Position numbers and translations under genes: made by a program
Part shown: positions 52,949-60,944 of the stretch, in pieces
Layout of the letters: each line of letters opens with the position of its first letter
Numbering within the stretch: the first letter of the stretch is position 1
Notes under the pieces: model-generated
What the model was told of the DNA's origin: nothing
Database searches by the model: none
Seen by the model: the letters and a program-made list of their open reading frames with translations, nothing else
DNA from: Streptomyces hyaluromycini
GTDB taxonomy: Bacteria > Actinomycetota > Actinomycetes > Streptomycetales > Streptomycetaceae
Reading direction: 5' to 3'
Length of the DNA: 64,000 nucleotides
Assembly (NCBI RefSeq): GCF_002217755.1
Contig: NZ_BCFL01000025.1
Coordinates: forward strand, 55,356-119,355

Positions 52949-53179
52949 TCACAGCCCGAGGGAGATGGCCAGCCGGGTGAGCTCGGCGGTGGTGTTGATG
53001 TCGAGCTTGGCGCGGATACGGCGCAGGTAGGCGTCGACCGTGTGCCGGGAGAGCCCCATCAGCCGGGCCGCCTGGAGGTAGGTGCAGCCCGCGGCGATGT
53101 GCTTCAGCGTCTCGCGCTCACGCGGGGCCAGCGCGACGGCGGCGGTCTCGGTGTGCTGGGTGACTGCGGTGAAGCTCAT
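52949..53179 (-). CDS. Single-domain LuxR/GerE-type regulator
   Basis: 76-aa protein consisting almost only of a LuxR helix-turn-helix (ALAPRERETLKHIAAG, YLQAARLMGLSRHTVDAYLRRIRAKL). It has no receiver or ligand domain. Such stand-alone HTH proteins may dimerise or work with a partner. It lies between the NAD kinase (same strand, 90 bp away) and the divergent SpoIIE-type phosphatase. An AGGGG box precedes the ATG. Confidence 0.9.
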   Translation of the reverse strand: MSFTAVTQHTETAAVALAPRERETLKHIAAGCTYLQAARLMGLSRHTVDAYLRRIRAKLDINTTAELTRLAISLGL

Positions 53180-53423
53180 GAGAGGGGTCCTTCACATGCG
53201 ATCAGTCGAAATTGACCAATAGAGGCGATTTGTCCGTTTACAAAACCCTGACAACCCGACGTCATGGCGCTGTCCGCCGACTGTCACAGGCGCGTCACAG
53301 GGACCTCCGGCGGGTGTGCCCCGTGAGCCCGGGTGGCAGCGGCGGCGGATTGGTGCTCCGTGGCGGCCGGGATCATCCTGGGGAGAGAGCCGGCCGTGCA
53401 GGTTCCGCGAAGGATGAGCGGCG
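53180..53423. other. Divergent promoter region LuxR / SpoIIE-type phosphatase
   Basis: 244 bp, more AT-rich near 53205-53245 (a ttgaccaatagaggcga stretch), which suits a promoter for the luxR-like gene. No coding potential or inverted repeat of note. Confidence 0.45.
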
Positions 53424-55832
53424 ATGGAACGACGTCCCACCCCTCCCAGCCAACCGGCGCAGACGCACGCCGTGCTCCAAGGGGCCCGCACCGCCACGGT
53501 CACGGTCGACGAGCGGGGCGTCGTGTCCGGCTGGAGCGACGGGGCCCGGCTGCTGCTGGGGTACCCGCCCGCCGAGATCCTGGGGCAGCCGGCCGCCGGG
53601 CTGCTCGCCGACCCCGGCCGGGACGCGTGGCGGGAGGCGGCCGCCGGACCGCGCTGGAGCGGGACCGCGGCGCTGCGCCACCGGGACGGTCACCGGCTGA
53701 ACCTGGACGTCCTGGTCCACCGCAGACCCTCCGGCGAACGGCCGGGCGGCACGGAGTGGCTGGTGGTGTCCCCCGTGACCGGCCCGGCGGCGGCCGCCGC
53801 CGGCCAGACGCTCGGCGAGTGGGCCTTCCAGCAGTCACCGTGTGTCTCGGCCGTCTTCGACGAGGGGCTGCGGCTGGCCCGGGCGAGCGTCGCGACGCAG
53901 CGCACGCTGTCGCTGGCGGAGGGGATGATGCGCGGGCTGCGGCTGACGGACATCGTGCCGTACGAGGGGAGCGCCGAGGCCGAGTCGAGCATGCGGCGGG
54001 TCCTGGACGGCGCCGGGCCGCAGGAGATCCGTCTCCATCTGGACCCGGCCGACCCGGAGCGCACCTGGCACGCGTGGCTCATGCCGCTGACGGACCCGGA
54101 CGGCCGGGTGCGGGCGGTGGCCCTGACGGCCCACGCCGACGCGTCCCAGCAGCTGGTACGGCGCCGGATGCTGCTCCTCAGCGACGCCGGGGTGCGCATC
54201 GGCACCGGCTCCGACGTGCAGCGCACCGCGCAGGAGCTGGCCGAGGTCGCCGTCCCCGCCTTCGCCGACGTCTGCACCGTGGACCTGCTGGACGCCCCCC
54301 GGCACGGCGCACCGCCGCCCGGCGGCGTCGCCCTGCGCCGGACCGCCGTGCGCTCGGCACCCGACGCGCCGCCGCTCCCCCGGCCCTCCGGCGAGGTGCT
54401 GCGCTGCCCGCCGTGGTCACCGCCGGGCCGGTGCCTCACCGAGGGGCACGGCAGGGTGTACCCGGGCGGCGACGAGGTCGTGGGCCGCTGGGCGCGGGAG
54501 GATCCGCAGGCCGCCGCCTGGGTCCGGGAGAGCGGGGCGCACTCGCTGCTGGCGGTGCCGCTCAGGGCGGGCGACATCACCTTCGGCGTGGCCCTCTTCG
54601 GACGGAACCGGCGGACCGAGCCGTTCGACGCGGACGACCTGTGGCTGGCCGAACAGCTCGCGGCCCGTACGGCCGCCGGCATGCAGGGCGCCGCGCGTGC
54701 CCAGCGGCAGCACACCACCACGATGACGCTGCAGCGCAGCCTGCTCCCCCAGACCCTGCCCGAGCAGGCCGCCCTGGACATCGCCACCCGCTATCTGCCC
54801 TCGGTCAGCCAGGCCGGGGTGGGCGGCGACTGGTTCGACGTCATTCCGCTGTCCGGGACCCGGGTCGCGCTCGTGGTGGGCGATGTCGTCGGCCACGGCA
54901 TGCGGGCCGCCGCCACCATGGGCCGGGTCCGCACCGCCGTCCGCACCCTGGCCGACGTCGACCTGCCGCCCGACGAACTCCTCAGCCACCTCGACGACCT
55001 GGTCGTCCATCTCTCCGCCGAGGAGGCCGGTGCCGACAACGCCGCCGACAACGCCGGCGGCGTGGGCACGACCTGCCTGTACGGCGTGTACGACCCCGTC
55101 ACCCGGCGGCTCTGCGCCGCACGGGCCGGCCACCCGCCGCCCGCCGTGGTCACCGCCGGCACCGTCCGCTTCCTCGACGTCCCGGCCGGACCCCCGCTCG
55201 GCCTCGGCGGGCTGCCCTTCGAGTCGTACGAGACGGAACTCCCGGAAGGCAGCGTGCTCGCCCTCTACACCAACGGCCTGCTCGAACCCCGCGAGCACGA
55301 CATCGACGACGCCCTCGACACGATGTTCGCCGCGCTCGCCCGCCCCGCCCGGAGCCTGGACACCGTCTGCGACCGGGTCCTGACGTCCATGCTCACCCAC
55401 CGCCCCGACGACGACATCGCCCTGCTCGTCGCCCGCACCCGGGCCCTGCACGCCGACCGGGTCGCCACCTGGGAGCTGCCCTTCGACCTCGCCGCCGTCG
55501 CCGAGGCCCGCAAGCTGGCCACCGAGCAGCTGGCCGAGTGGCGGCTGGAGGAGGCCGCGTTCATCACAGAGCTCATCGTCAGCGAGATGGTCACCAACGC
55601 GTTCCGGTACGGCCGCCCGCCCGTACGGCTCCGCCTGATCCACGACGACCACACCCTCACCTGCGAGGTCTTCGACTCCAGCAACACCGCCCCGCACATG
55701 CGGCGGGCCCACACCTACGACGAAGGAGGCCGCGGGCTCCTCCTGGTCGGCCAGCTGACCCAGCGCTGGGGCACCCGACACGCCGGCACCGGCAAGACCG
55801 TCTGGGCCGAGCAGTACCTCGCGGAGGGTTGA
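53424..55832 (+). CDS. PAS-GAF-PP2C (SpoIIE-type) phosphatase with HATPase_c anti-sigma-like domain
   Basis: 802-aa cytosolic signalling protein, a Streptomyces hallmark. Domains in order: PAS (about 18-110), a second PAS-like stretch (about 130-240), GAF (about 255-420), a SpoIIE-type PP2C serine phosphatase (about 430-665; GGDWFDVI, VGDVVGHG, GHPPP, Y-T-N-G-L and P-D-D-D-I-A-L), and a GHKL ATPase of the RsbW type (about 680-800; VSEMVTNAFRYG, GRGLLLV). It can act as both phosphatase and kinase on STAS-type anti-anti-sigma factors. ATG 53424. It is convergent with a Ser/Thr kinase across a dispersed repeat; a functional pair is possible but unproven. Confidence 0.94.
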   Translation: MERRPTPPSQPAQTHAVLQGARTATVTVDERGVVSGWSDGARLLLGYPPAEILGQPAAGLLADPGRDAWREAAAGPRWSGTAALRHRDGHRLNLDVLVHRRPSGERPGGTEWLVVSPVTGPAAAAAGQTLGEWAFQQSPCVSAVFDEGLRLARASVATQRTLSLAEGMMRGLRLTDIVPYEGSAEAESSMRRVLDGAGPQEIRLHLDPADPERTWHAWLMPLTDPDGRVRAVALTAHADASQQLVRRRMLLLSDAGVRIGTGSDVQRTAQELAEVAVPAFADVCTVDLLDAPRHGAPPPGGVALRRTAVRSAPDAPPLPRPSGEVLRCPPWSPPGRCLTEGHGRVYPGGDEVVGRWAREDPQAAAWVRESGAHSLLAVPLRAGDITFGVALFGRNRRTEPFDADDLWLAEQLAARTAAGMQGAARAQRQHTTTMTLQRSLLPQTLPEQAALDIATRYLPSVSQAGVGGDWFDVIPLSGTRVALVVGDVVGHGMRAAATMGRVRTAVRTLADVDLPPDELLSHLDDLVVHLSAEEAGADNAADNAGGVGTTCLYGVYDPVTRRLCAARAGHPPPAVVTAGTVRFLDVPAGPPLGLGGLPFESYETELPEGSVLALYTNGLLEPREHDIDDALDTMFAALARPARSLDTVCDRVLTSMLTHRPDDDIALLVARTRALHADRVATWELPFDLAAVAEARKLATEQLAEWRLEEAAFITELIVSEMVTNAFRYGRPPVRLRLIHDDHTLTCEVFDSSNTAPHMRRAHTYDEGGRGLLLVGQLTQRWGTRHAGTGKTVWAEQYLAEG

Positions 55833-55850
55833 GAGCCTGGAGTGCCGCTC

Positions 55851-55970
55851 GGCAGCGCCCCGAAGGGGCGCGGGGCTGTATCGATATGCGGCTCCGCCGC
55901 GTGGGCGCGACCAGCCACGACGGCGCCGCAGACAAACGACGACGCATCGCGGCCCTTCCAGCGGAGCGCT
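55851..55970 (-). repeat. Dispersed Streptomyces repeat, copy B
   Basis: Same blocks as copy A, ggcagcgccccgaaggggcg through ccagcggagcgct, without the microsatellite. It also contains a GCGGC-tc-GCCGC inverted repeat and a tatcgata stretch. It abuts the kinase stop codon exactly, in the same orientation relative to the gene as copy A, and the 7-bp stem-loop could terminate transcription between the convergent genes. Confidence 0.88.
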
Positions 55971-56929
55971 CAGCGGCGGAACACCGGGCGGGCCCAGCCG
56001 GGCGGGCGCGGGGTGCGGGCGGTGGCGCGGCCGACGGTCGGGGGGCCGTCGGCGGACGGCTGCTCGGCCGGCCCCGCCGGCTCCCCCACCGGACCGGCGC
56101 CGTACGCGGCGAACCGCAGCGCGCCCACGAACTCCAGGCAGGAGCCGTACCGGTCCTCGGGGACCTTGGCCAGCGCCCGCGCGAGCACGTCGTCGAACGC
56201 CGGCGGCAGCCCCGCCCGCACCTCGCTGAGCGCGGGCGGGGCGTCGTACTGGTGCGCCCACAGCAGCGCGATGTCCTCGTCCCGGACGAACGGCGGGCCG
56301 CCGGCGAGCATCTCGAAGACCACGCAGGCGAGGCTGTAGAGATCGCAGCGGCCGTCCACCGGGCGCCCGGAGATCTGCTCCGGCGCCACGTAGTCCAGCG
56401 TGCCGACGAACTCGCCGACCGTCGTGAACCCCGTCAGCGACAGCGACTTCTTGGTGAGCCCGAAGTCCGTGAGATAGACGTGCTCCGGGTGCTCGCTGTC
56501 CGTGCCCTGCGCCACCAGCACGTTGCCGGGCTTCACGTCCCGGTGCACCAGATCGTGCTCGTGGGCCGCGTCCAGCGCGGAGGCGACCTGGCCCGCGATC
56601 CGCAGCACCGCGTCCACCGGCAGCACGCCCTCCTTGTCCAGCAGCGCGCGCAGGTCCGGGCCCGACACGTAGCGCATCGCGATGTACAGCACGCCGTCCG
56701 TCTCGCCGGCCTCGAAGATCGGCACGATGTGCGGGTGGTCGATGGCGGCGGCGACCCGTGACTCGTGGGTGAAACGGCGGCGGAAGGTGTCGTTGCGGGC
56801 CATCTCGGGGGCCAGCAGCTTCAGGGCGACGGTCCGGTCCAGGCGCAGGTCCGTGGCACGGTAGACGACGGCCATGCCGCCGCGTCCGATCTCGCCCTGG
56901 ACCTCGTAGCCCGCGATGCGCGTCGCCAT
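55970..56929 (-). CDS. Cytosolic Ser/Thr protein kinase
   Basis: 319-aa Hanks-type kinase with all key motifs: glycine loop GRGGMAVVY (15-23), K37 in VALKLL, HRDVKPGN catalytic loop, DFG in LTDFGLT, APE in VAPEQ. The activation loop contains several Ser/Thr. The ~45-residue Pro/Ala-rich tail has no transmembrane helix and no PASTA or other sensor domain, unlike PknB. ATG 56929 gives the family start (ATRIAGYEV). It is convergent with the SpoIIE-type phosphatase. Confidence 0.94.
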   Translation of the reverse strand: MATRIAGYEVQGEIGRGGMAVVYRATDLRLDRTVALKLLAPEMARNDTFRRRFTHESRVAAAIDHPHIVPIFEAGETDGVLYIAMRYVSGPDLRALLDKEGVLPVDAVLRIAGQVASALDAAHEHDLVHRDVKPGNVLVAQGTDSEHPEHVYLTDFGLTKKSLSLTGFTTVGEFVGTLDYVAPEQISGRPVDGRCDLYSLACVVFEMLAGGPPFVRDEDIALLWAHQYDAPPALSEVRAGLPPAFDDVLARALAKVPEDRYGSCLEFVGALRFAAYGAGPVGEPAGPAEQPSADGPPTVGRATARTPRPPGWARPVFRR

Positions 56930-57112
56930 CACCGTCCACCCCGTAGCGCCAGAAACCTGCCCAAATCGTATCCAGGGGCCCGTTGCACGCGCGAGGCCGC
57001 ATGACCGGTCCGCTGGTCCCGGGGCGGTCGGCCCCGTGCCTCCAGTAGGCCCGCGGCCCGCGAGCGGGTCACGTTCCGACAGCTCGGGACTTGACATGGG
57101 GAAATCCGGCGA
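56930..57112. other. Upstream region of the Ser/Thr kinase
   Basis: About 180 bp with no gene. A ttgaca on the + strand (57091) faces away from any + strand gene, so it is probably chance. Confidence 0.4.
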
Positions 57113-57532
57113 TCAGGAGGGCGCCGCCTGCCAGCCGGTCCAGCGCGACACGGTCACGAGAACGACCGGGCCGCCGGGAGGGCGCTCCCGGTACTGCGGG
57201 TATTTCTCGCACAGTGGCTCGACGACGGCCGCGTCGGCGGGAATCACCGTCGCATCGCCGTCCGCCCGGACCCACCACAGGCGGTCCCAGTTCTCGTCGT
57301 ACGCGTCCACGAGCAGGCTCACGGCCGGCCGCGCGGCGATGTTGCGCAGCCGCTTGAGGCGGGGTGTGGTCTTGGGTTTGTGGTCCACGGCCGTGACGAT
57401 CCCGTCGGCGCCGTGCCGTGCGAAGACGACCGGCACCAGATGGGGACGGCCCGCCTCGTCCACGGTCGCGAGCCGTGCCACCCGGGCCGCGGCGAACCGG
57501 CGTCGCGCCTCGCCCTCGGTCAGCTCCGGCAC
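57113..57532 (-). CDS. PPOX-class F420-dependent oxidoreductase-like protein
   Basis: 139-aa split-barrel flavin/F420-binding protein of the pyridoxamine-phosphate-oxidase-like class. Motifs: ARLATVDEAGRPHLVPVVF near the start, DHKPKTTPRLKRLRNI, and the Arg/Trp-rich strand NWDRLWWVRADG. It fits the group of probable F420-dependent enzymes (TIGR03668 type, from memory). The PRTase gene lies 16 bp upstream on the same strand, so they are probably one operon. Confidence 0.88.
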   Translation of the reverse strand: MPELTEGEARRRFAAARVARLATVDEAGRPHLVPVVFARHGADGIVTAVDHKPKTTPRLKRLRNIAARPAVSLLVDAYDENWDRLWWVRADGDATVIPADAAVVEPLCEKYPQYRERPPGGPVVLVTVSRWTGWQAAPS

Positions 57533-57548
57533 CGCGCACCCCGCCCCG

Positions 57549-58190
57549 TCAGACCCGGCCCAGCGCGTCGAGCACGTCGTCGTCCGTCAGTTGCCCGAAG
57601 TCGTCGTACCACTGCCCGACCGCGCTGAAGACGGCCGGCCGGCAGGGGCAGACGACGAGGTCGGCCTCGGCGGCGAGCGCGTCCAGGGAGTCGGGCGCGC
57701 CGACCGGGACGGCCAGCACGGTCCGCGCGGGGCCGCGGCCCCGGATGTGACGCAGCGCGGCGCGGGCGGTGGAGCCGGTGGCGAGGCCGTCGTCGACGAC
57801 GAGCACGGTACGGCCGCGCAGTTCGGGCGGCGGACGGCCCTGCCGGTAGCGGCGCTCGCGGCGGCGCAGTTCCTGCCGCTCCCGCTCGACCACGGGGGCG
57901 AGGGCGTCCTCGCTCAGGTCCAGGCGGGCCAGGGTCGCCGGGTCGAGAAGCGGAGGGTCGTCCCCGGCGATCGCACCGACGCCGAACTCCTCGTGGTACG
58001 GGGCGCCGATCTTGCGTACGACGAGCACGTCGAGCGGGGCCGGAAGCTCCCGCGCCACCTCCGCGGCCACGGCCACCCCGCCCCGGGGCAGCGCCAGCAC
58101 GATCGGGTCGGGCAGGGCGCCCTCGTCGCGCAACCTGCCCAGTGCGGCGGCGAGTTCACGGCCGGCGTGCGCGCGGTCCCGGTAGCGCAT
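57549..58190 (-). CDS. Phosphoribosyltransferase-family protein
   Basis: 213-aa type I phosphoribosyltransferase fold with the PRPP-binding motif VLVVDDGLATGST and an ALPRGGV loop. The ~60-residue insertion (RERQELRRRERRYRQGRPPPELRG) is usual for the actinobacterial stand-alone group. Substrate base unknown; many of these act in stress or dormancy loci. The ATG follows AGAGGACG and starts MRYRDRAHAG. Confidence 0.9.
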   Translation of the reverse strand: MRYRDRAHAGRELAAALGRLRDEGALPDPIVLALPRGGVAVAAEVARELPAPLDVLVVRKIGAPYHEEFGVGAIAGDDPPLLDPATLARLDLSEDALAPVVERERQELRRRERRYRQGRPPPELRGRTVLVVDDGLATGSTARAALRHIRGRGPARTVLAVPVGAPDSLDALAAEADLVVCPCRPAVFSAVGQWYDDFGQLTDDDVLDALGRV

Positions 58191-58421
58191 GGGGCGTCCT
58201 CTCCGGCCGGGGTCGGTCCCCCTCCTCCATGGTCACACCAGGTGTGGCGGCGGGTGCCGTCGGAGGTGTGACCGTGCGGTCCGGTCGGCGCCGGTTGCCG
58301 GACGAGGTGCACGGCAGGGGGTGAATCCGCCGGAGCGAGCCGAGCCGCGCACGACCGCCGTCCCCTGCCTGGTCTGCTGCCCGATCTGCGGGATTCCGGT
58401 GGCCGGTGGCCGGCGGCCCGG
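58191..58421. other. Intergenic region between PRTase gene and TetR gene
   Basis: 231 bp upstream of the PRTase gene and downstream of the TetR gene. No gene or clear hairpin. It should hold the PRTase/PPOX promoter. Confidence 0.4.
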
Positions 58422-59060
58422 TCAGCCGTCGGCCGGGGCGTCCCCGCGGAACGCACCGGTCACCACGGGGACCAGCTGCCGTTCGATCTGCCCGGCGGAC
58501 AGGGCGGCCAGCTCGGTGCCGATGGGTGCCAGGGCGAGCCAGTTCAGCAGGCCGGCCGCGCAGCGCGTACGGAAGATCAGCTCCTCCTCGCCGACTCCGG
58601 GAAGGTTCACGGTCAGCACCCGGAGGGCCTCCCGGCGACTCCGGTCGAACTTGCCGGCCAGCCGGTCCCATCCCTCGGGCGGATCGATGCCGACGCGCGC
58701 CACGGTCCGCATCATGGCCAGGTCCTGCCCACCGGCCGCCAGCGCGCGCATCATCGGCCGGGCGAACGCCACCGCCACGTCCTGGAGCGTCGCATCGGAA
58801 CCAAGCGCGTCGAGTTCCAGGAGCTGCGCGTCCAGATACCGTTCCAGCGCGAGCTCTATCGCCGAGTCGCACAGCGCCTTCAGCGACCCGAAGTGATAAC
58901 TCACCGCGGCGACGTTGGCTCCGGCGCGATCCGTGATCTCGCGGAGTGTCACGCCCTCCTGGCCTCGCTGCGAGAGCAACTCCAGGGCGGCCGTCTGCAG
59001 GCTGTCCCGGGTGCGCTGACCGGCCTCCCGGCGCAGATCCGTCTTTTTCGCCCCTACCAC
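58422..59060 (-). CDS. TetR family transcriptional regulator
   Basis: 212-aa TetR-type repressor. HTH at about residues 20-62 (RDSLQTAALELLSQRGQEGVTLREITDRAGANVAAVSYHFGS). The C-terminal region resembles the TetR_C group with RTRCAAGLLNWLAL. It is divergent from the SnoaL-like gene with three 16-bp operator-like sites between, so it likely represses that gene, the following aldo/keto reductase and itself. Confidence 0.93.
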   Translation of the reverse strand: MVGAKKTDLRREAGQRTRDSLQTAALELLSQRGQEGVTLREITDRAGANVAAVSYHFGSLKALCDSAIELALERYLDAQLLELDALGSDATLQDVAVAFARPMMRALAAGGQDLAMMRTVARVGIDPPEGWDRLAGKFDRSRREALRVLTVNLPGVGEEELIFRTRCAAGLLNWLALAPIGTELAALSAGQIERQLVPVVTGAFRGDAPADG

Positions 59061-59069
59061 GAAGCGGAG

Positions 59070-59175
59070 TCAAGCATCCGCTTGACTTCACTGTCAAACA
59101 GCCGCCCCGCCACGCAATTCAAACAGCCGCTTGACAGCCCGCACCGCCCGTTCATAAGCTCAAGCGAGCGTTTGA
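59070..59175. promoter_or_regulatory. Three TetR operator-like palindromes
   Basis: TCAAGCATCCGCTTGA (59070-59085), TCAAACAGCCGCTTGA (59119-59134) and TCAAGCGAGCGTTTGA (59160-59175) share the consensus TCAA(G/A)C(G/A)nnCG(C/T)TTGA. A lone half-site TCAAACA lies at 59094-59100. All sit between the TetR start and the SnoaL-like gene. Confidence 0.85.
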
Positions 59176-59246
59176 TTAACTAAGAGCGCGAGAGAAGCCG
59201 CGGCGCCGGATCCCGGATCCCGCGAGCGAACCTGGAGGAAAACGAC

Positions 59247-59900
59247 ATGAAGCTGCTCAGCCGGAAGTCGCTCACCATCACGGCCGCGATAGCGGTCCTG
59301 GGCGGTCTTTCCATCGCCGCCGCGCCGTCACAGGCCGCGAGCCCCGCCCACCGGAACACGGCGGCCCACAGCAGTACGGCGGCCCACGGGGGCCTCACCG
59401 ATCAGGACCTGGCGAAGCTGCCGCTCACGGACCGCCATCTGACCCGGCACGAGCGGGAGAACCTCGCCGTCGTCCTGCGCGACTACCACGTGGCGGAGGG
59501 CAACAGCCTGGACGTCGACACGTTCGTCAACAGCTTCGCGGAGGACGGCGTCTTCAACGACATGGTCCCCGGCGTGGCCTACCGGGGCGAGGCACTCGGC
59601 AACGTGCTGCCCTACATGGCCAACCTCTTCCCCGACGTCCACCGTGAGCTCAAGCGCATCACCGTGAACGGCGACGTGATCAGCATCGAGCTGTCGATCC
59701 AGGGCACGTTCGAGGGACCGCTGCAGTCGCCGGCGGGCACCGTCAAGCCGAACGGCGCGAAGGTCGACGTACCGACCGCCGACTTCTGGTACCTGAAGGA
59801 CGGCAAGGTCGAGCAGTTCAACTGCTTCGTCGGCTACTCGACCATGTACAAGCAGATGGGCGTCGACTTCGACTGGGCCTCGGCCGTCGACAAGCACTGA
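59247..59900 (+). CDS. Secreted SnoaL/NTF2-like protein
   Basis: 217-aa exported protein. Residues 1-31 are a Sec signal peptide (KSLTITAAIAVLGGLSIAAAPSQA, cut after AQA/QAA-type). Then comes a His/Thr/Ala-rich linker and an NTF2/SnoaL-like cone fold at about 75-205 (a helix NLAVVLRDYHVAEGN, a strand D-T-F-V-N-S-F-A-E-D-G-V-F-N-D and FWYLKDGKVEQFNCF). NTF2-like proteins include isomerases, dehydratases and binding proteins; no active site can be named. A strong GGAGG box precedes the ATG. It is under the three TetR sites, 43 bp ahead of an aldo/keto reductase. Confidence 0.88.
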   Translation: MKLLSRKSLTITAAIAVLGGLSIAAAPSQAASPAHRNTAAHSSTAAHGGLTDQDLAKLPLTDRHLTRHERENLAVVLRDYHVAEGNSLDVDTFVNSFAEDGVFNDMVPGVAYRGEALGNVLPYMANLFPDVHRELKRITVNGDVISIELSIQGTFEGPLQSPAGTVKPNGAKVDVPTADFWYLKDGKVEQFNCFVGYSTMYKQMGVDFDWASAVDKH

Positions 59901-59943
59901 GCCGCACTTAAGGAGCAGGAAGCCGTCCGGCAAGGAGATTTCG

Positions 59944-60858
59944 ATGACCCATACGCCTGATCACGAGCTGACCACCGGGGTGAAGGTTCCCCTCGTCGGT
60001 TTCGGGACCTATCTCATTCCGGACGCTGAGGCCGCGTCCGCCGTCGAGAGCGCCCTGGCCGCGGGGTCCCGGCACATCGACACGGCCGAGGTGTACGAGA
60101 ACGAGCGCGGCGTCGGCGAAGGACTGCGGCGCGGCATGCGGCAGGAAGGGCTCGAACGCGGCGACGTGTTCGTGACGACCAAGCTGTGGCCGCTGGCAGA
60201 GGAACGCAGCAAGACGGGCGAAGAGACCCTGCGGTCCCTCGACGAGAGCCTCGACCGGCTCGGCCTGGAGCAGGTCGACCTGTATCTGGTCCACGCCACG
60301 TTCGGGCGTGAGCAGCGTCTGGAACAGTGGCAGGCACTGGTCGAGGCCCACAAGAGCGGCAAGGCACGCGCGATCGGCGTCTCGAACTTCAACGCCGCCC
60401 ACATCGACGAGCTGATCGAGGCGGGACTTCCCGTTCCGCACGCCGACCAGATCGAACTGCACCCCTGGTCGCAGAAGCCCCGGCTGGTCGCCCACCTGCG
60501 TCAGAAGGGCATCACACCCATCGCCTACAGCAGCCTGGTTCCGCTGTCGACCTGGCGCACCGCGCCGGGCCACCTGAGCGGAAAGACGCAGGAGATGCGC
60601 ACCGAAGGCGAGCGCTCGGATTCCCCCTTCAAGAAGCTGGCGGAAAAGTACGGCGTGACCGAGGCGCAGTTCCTTCTGGGCTGGGGCGTGCAGAACGGCT
60701 ATCCGGTGCTTCCCAAGACCACCGACCCGGTCCGCATGCGCGAGAACCTGGACGTTTTCTCGTTCCGCATCGATGACGCCGACATGGACCGTGTGCGCGA
60801 CATGGACCGCGGAGCGGGGATCGCCTGGGGGGAAGTGGACCCCACCACGCACGGCTGA
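59944..60858 (+). CDS. Aldo/keto reductase (AKR5-like)
   Basis: 304-aa NADPH-dependent reductase of the 2,5-diketo-gluconate-reductase-like group. The tetrad is Asp and Tyr in HIDTAEVYENE, Lys in VTTKLW, His in YLVHAT. Further motifs: GVSNFNAAHIDEL, an IELHPW strand and PKTTDPVRMREN. It follows the secreted SnoaL-like gene by 43 bp in what looks like a two-gene unit under TetR control. The second AKR of the window; it is not a close copy of the first. Confidence 0.92.
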   Translation: MTHTPDHELTTGVKVPLVGFGTYLIPDAEAASAVESALAAGSRHIDTAEVYENERGVGEGLRRGMRQEGLERGDVFVTTKLWPLAEERSKTGEETLRSLDESLDRLGLEQVDLYLVHATFGREQRLEQWQALVEAHKSGKARAIGVSNFNAAHIDELIEAGLPVPHADQIELHPWSQKPRLVAHLRQKGITPIAYSSLVPLSTWRTAPGHLSGKTQEMRTEGERSDSPFKKLAEKYGVTEAQFLLGWGVQNGYPVLPKTTDPVRMRENLDVFSFRIDDADMDRVRDMDRGAGIAWGEVDPTTHG

Positions 60859-60918
60859 CCAGCCCTGGAGCCCCCCGCGCCACCCGGAACCGATCACCAA
60901 AAAATTCGTACACACATT

Positions 60919-60937
60919 CTATACACTGTATGTATAG
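60919..60937. promoter_or_regulatory. Operator/promoter overlapping the deacetylase start
   Basis: Perfect inverted repeat CTATACA-CTGTA-TGTATAG in an AT-rich island. A -10-like TATAGT lies at 60934-60939, 5 nt before ATG 60945, so the mRNA may be leaderless. Symmetry and base content suit a GntR-type repressor site. Confidence 0.6.
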
Positions 60938-60944
60938 TCCCGGC

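Noticed and set aside
57085..57120. ttgaca on the + strand as a promoter
   Set aside because: No + strand gene follows; downstream genes are all on the - strand.
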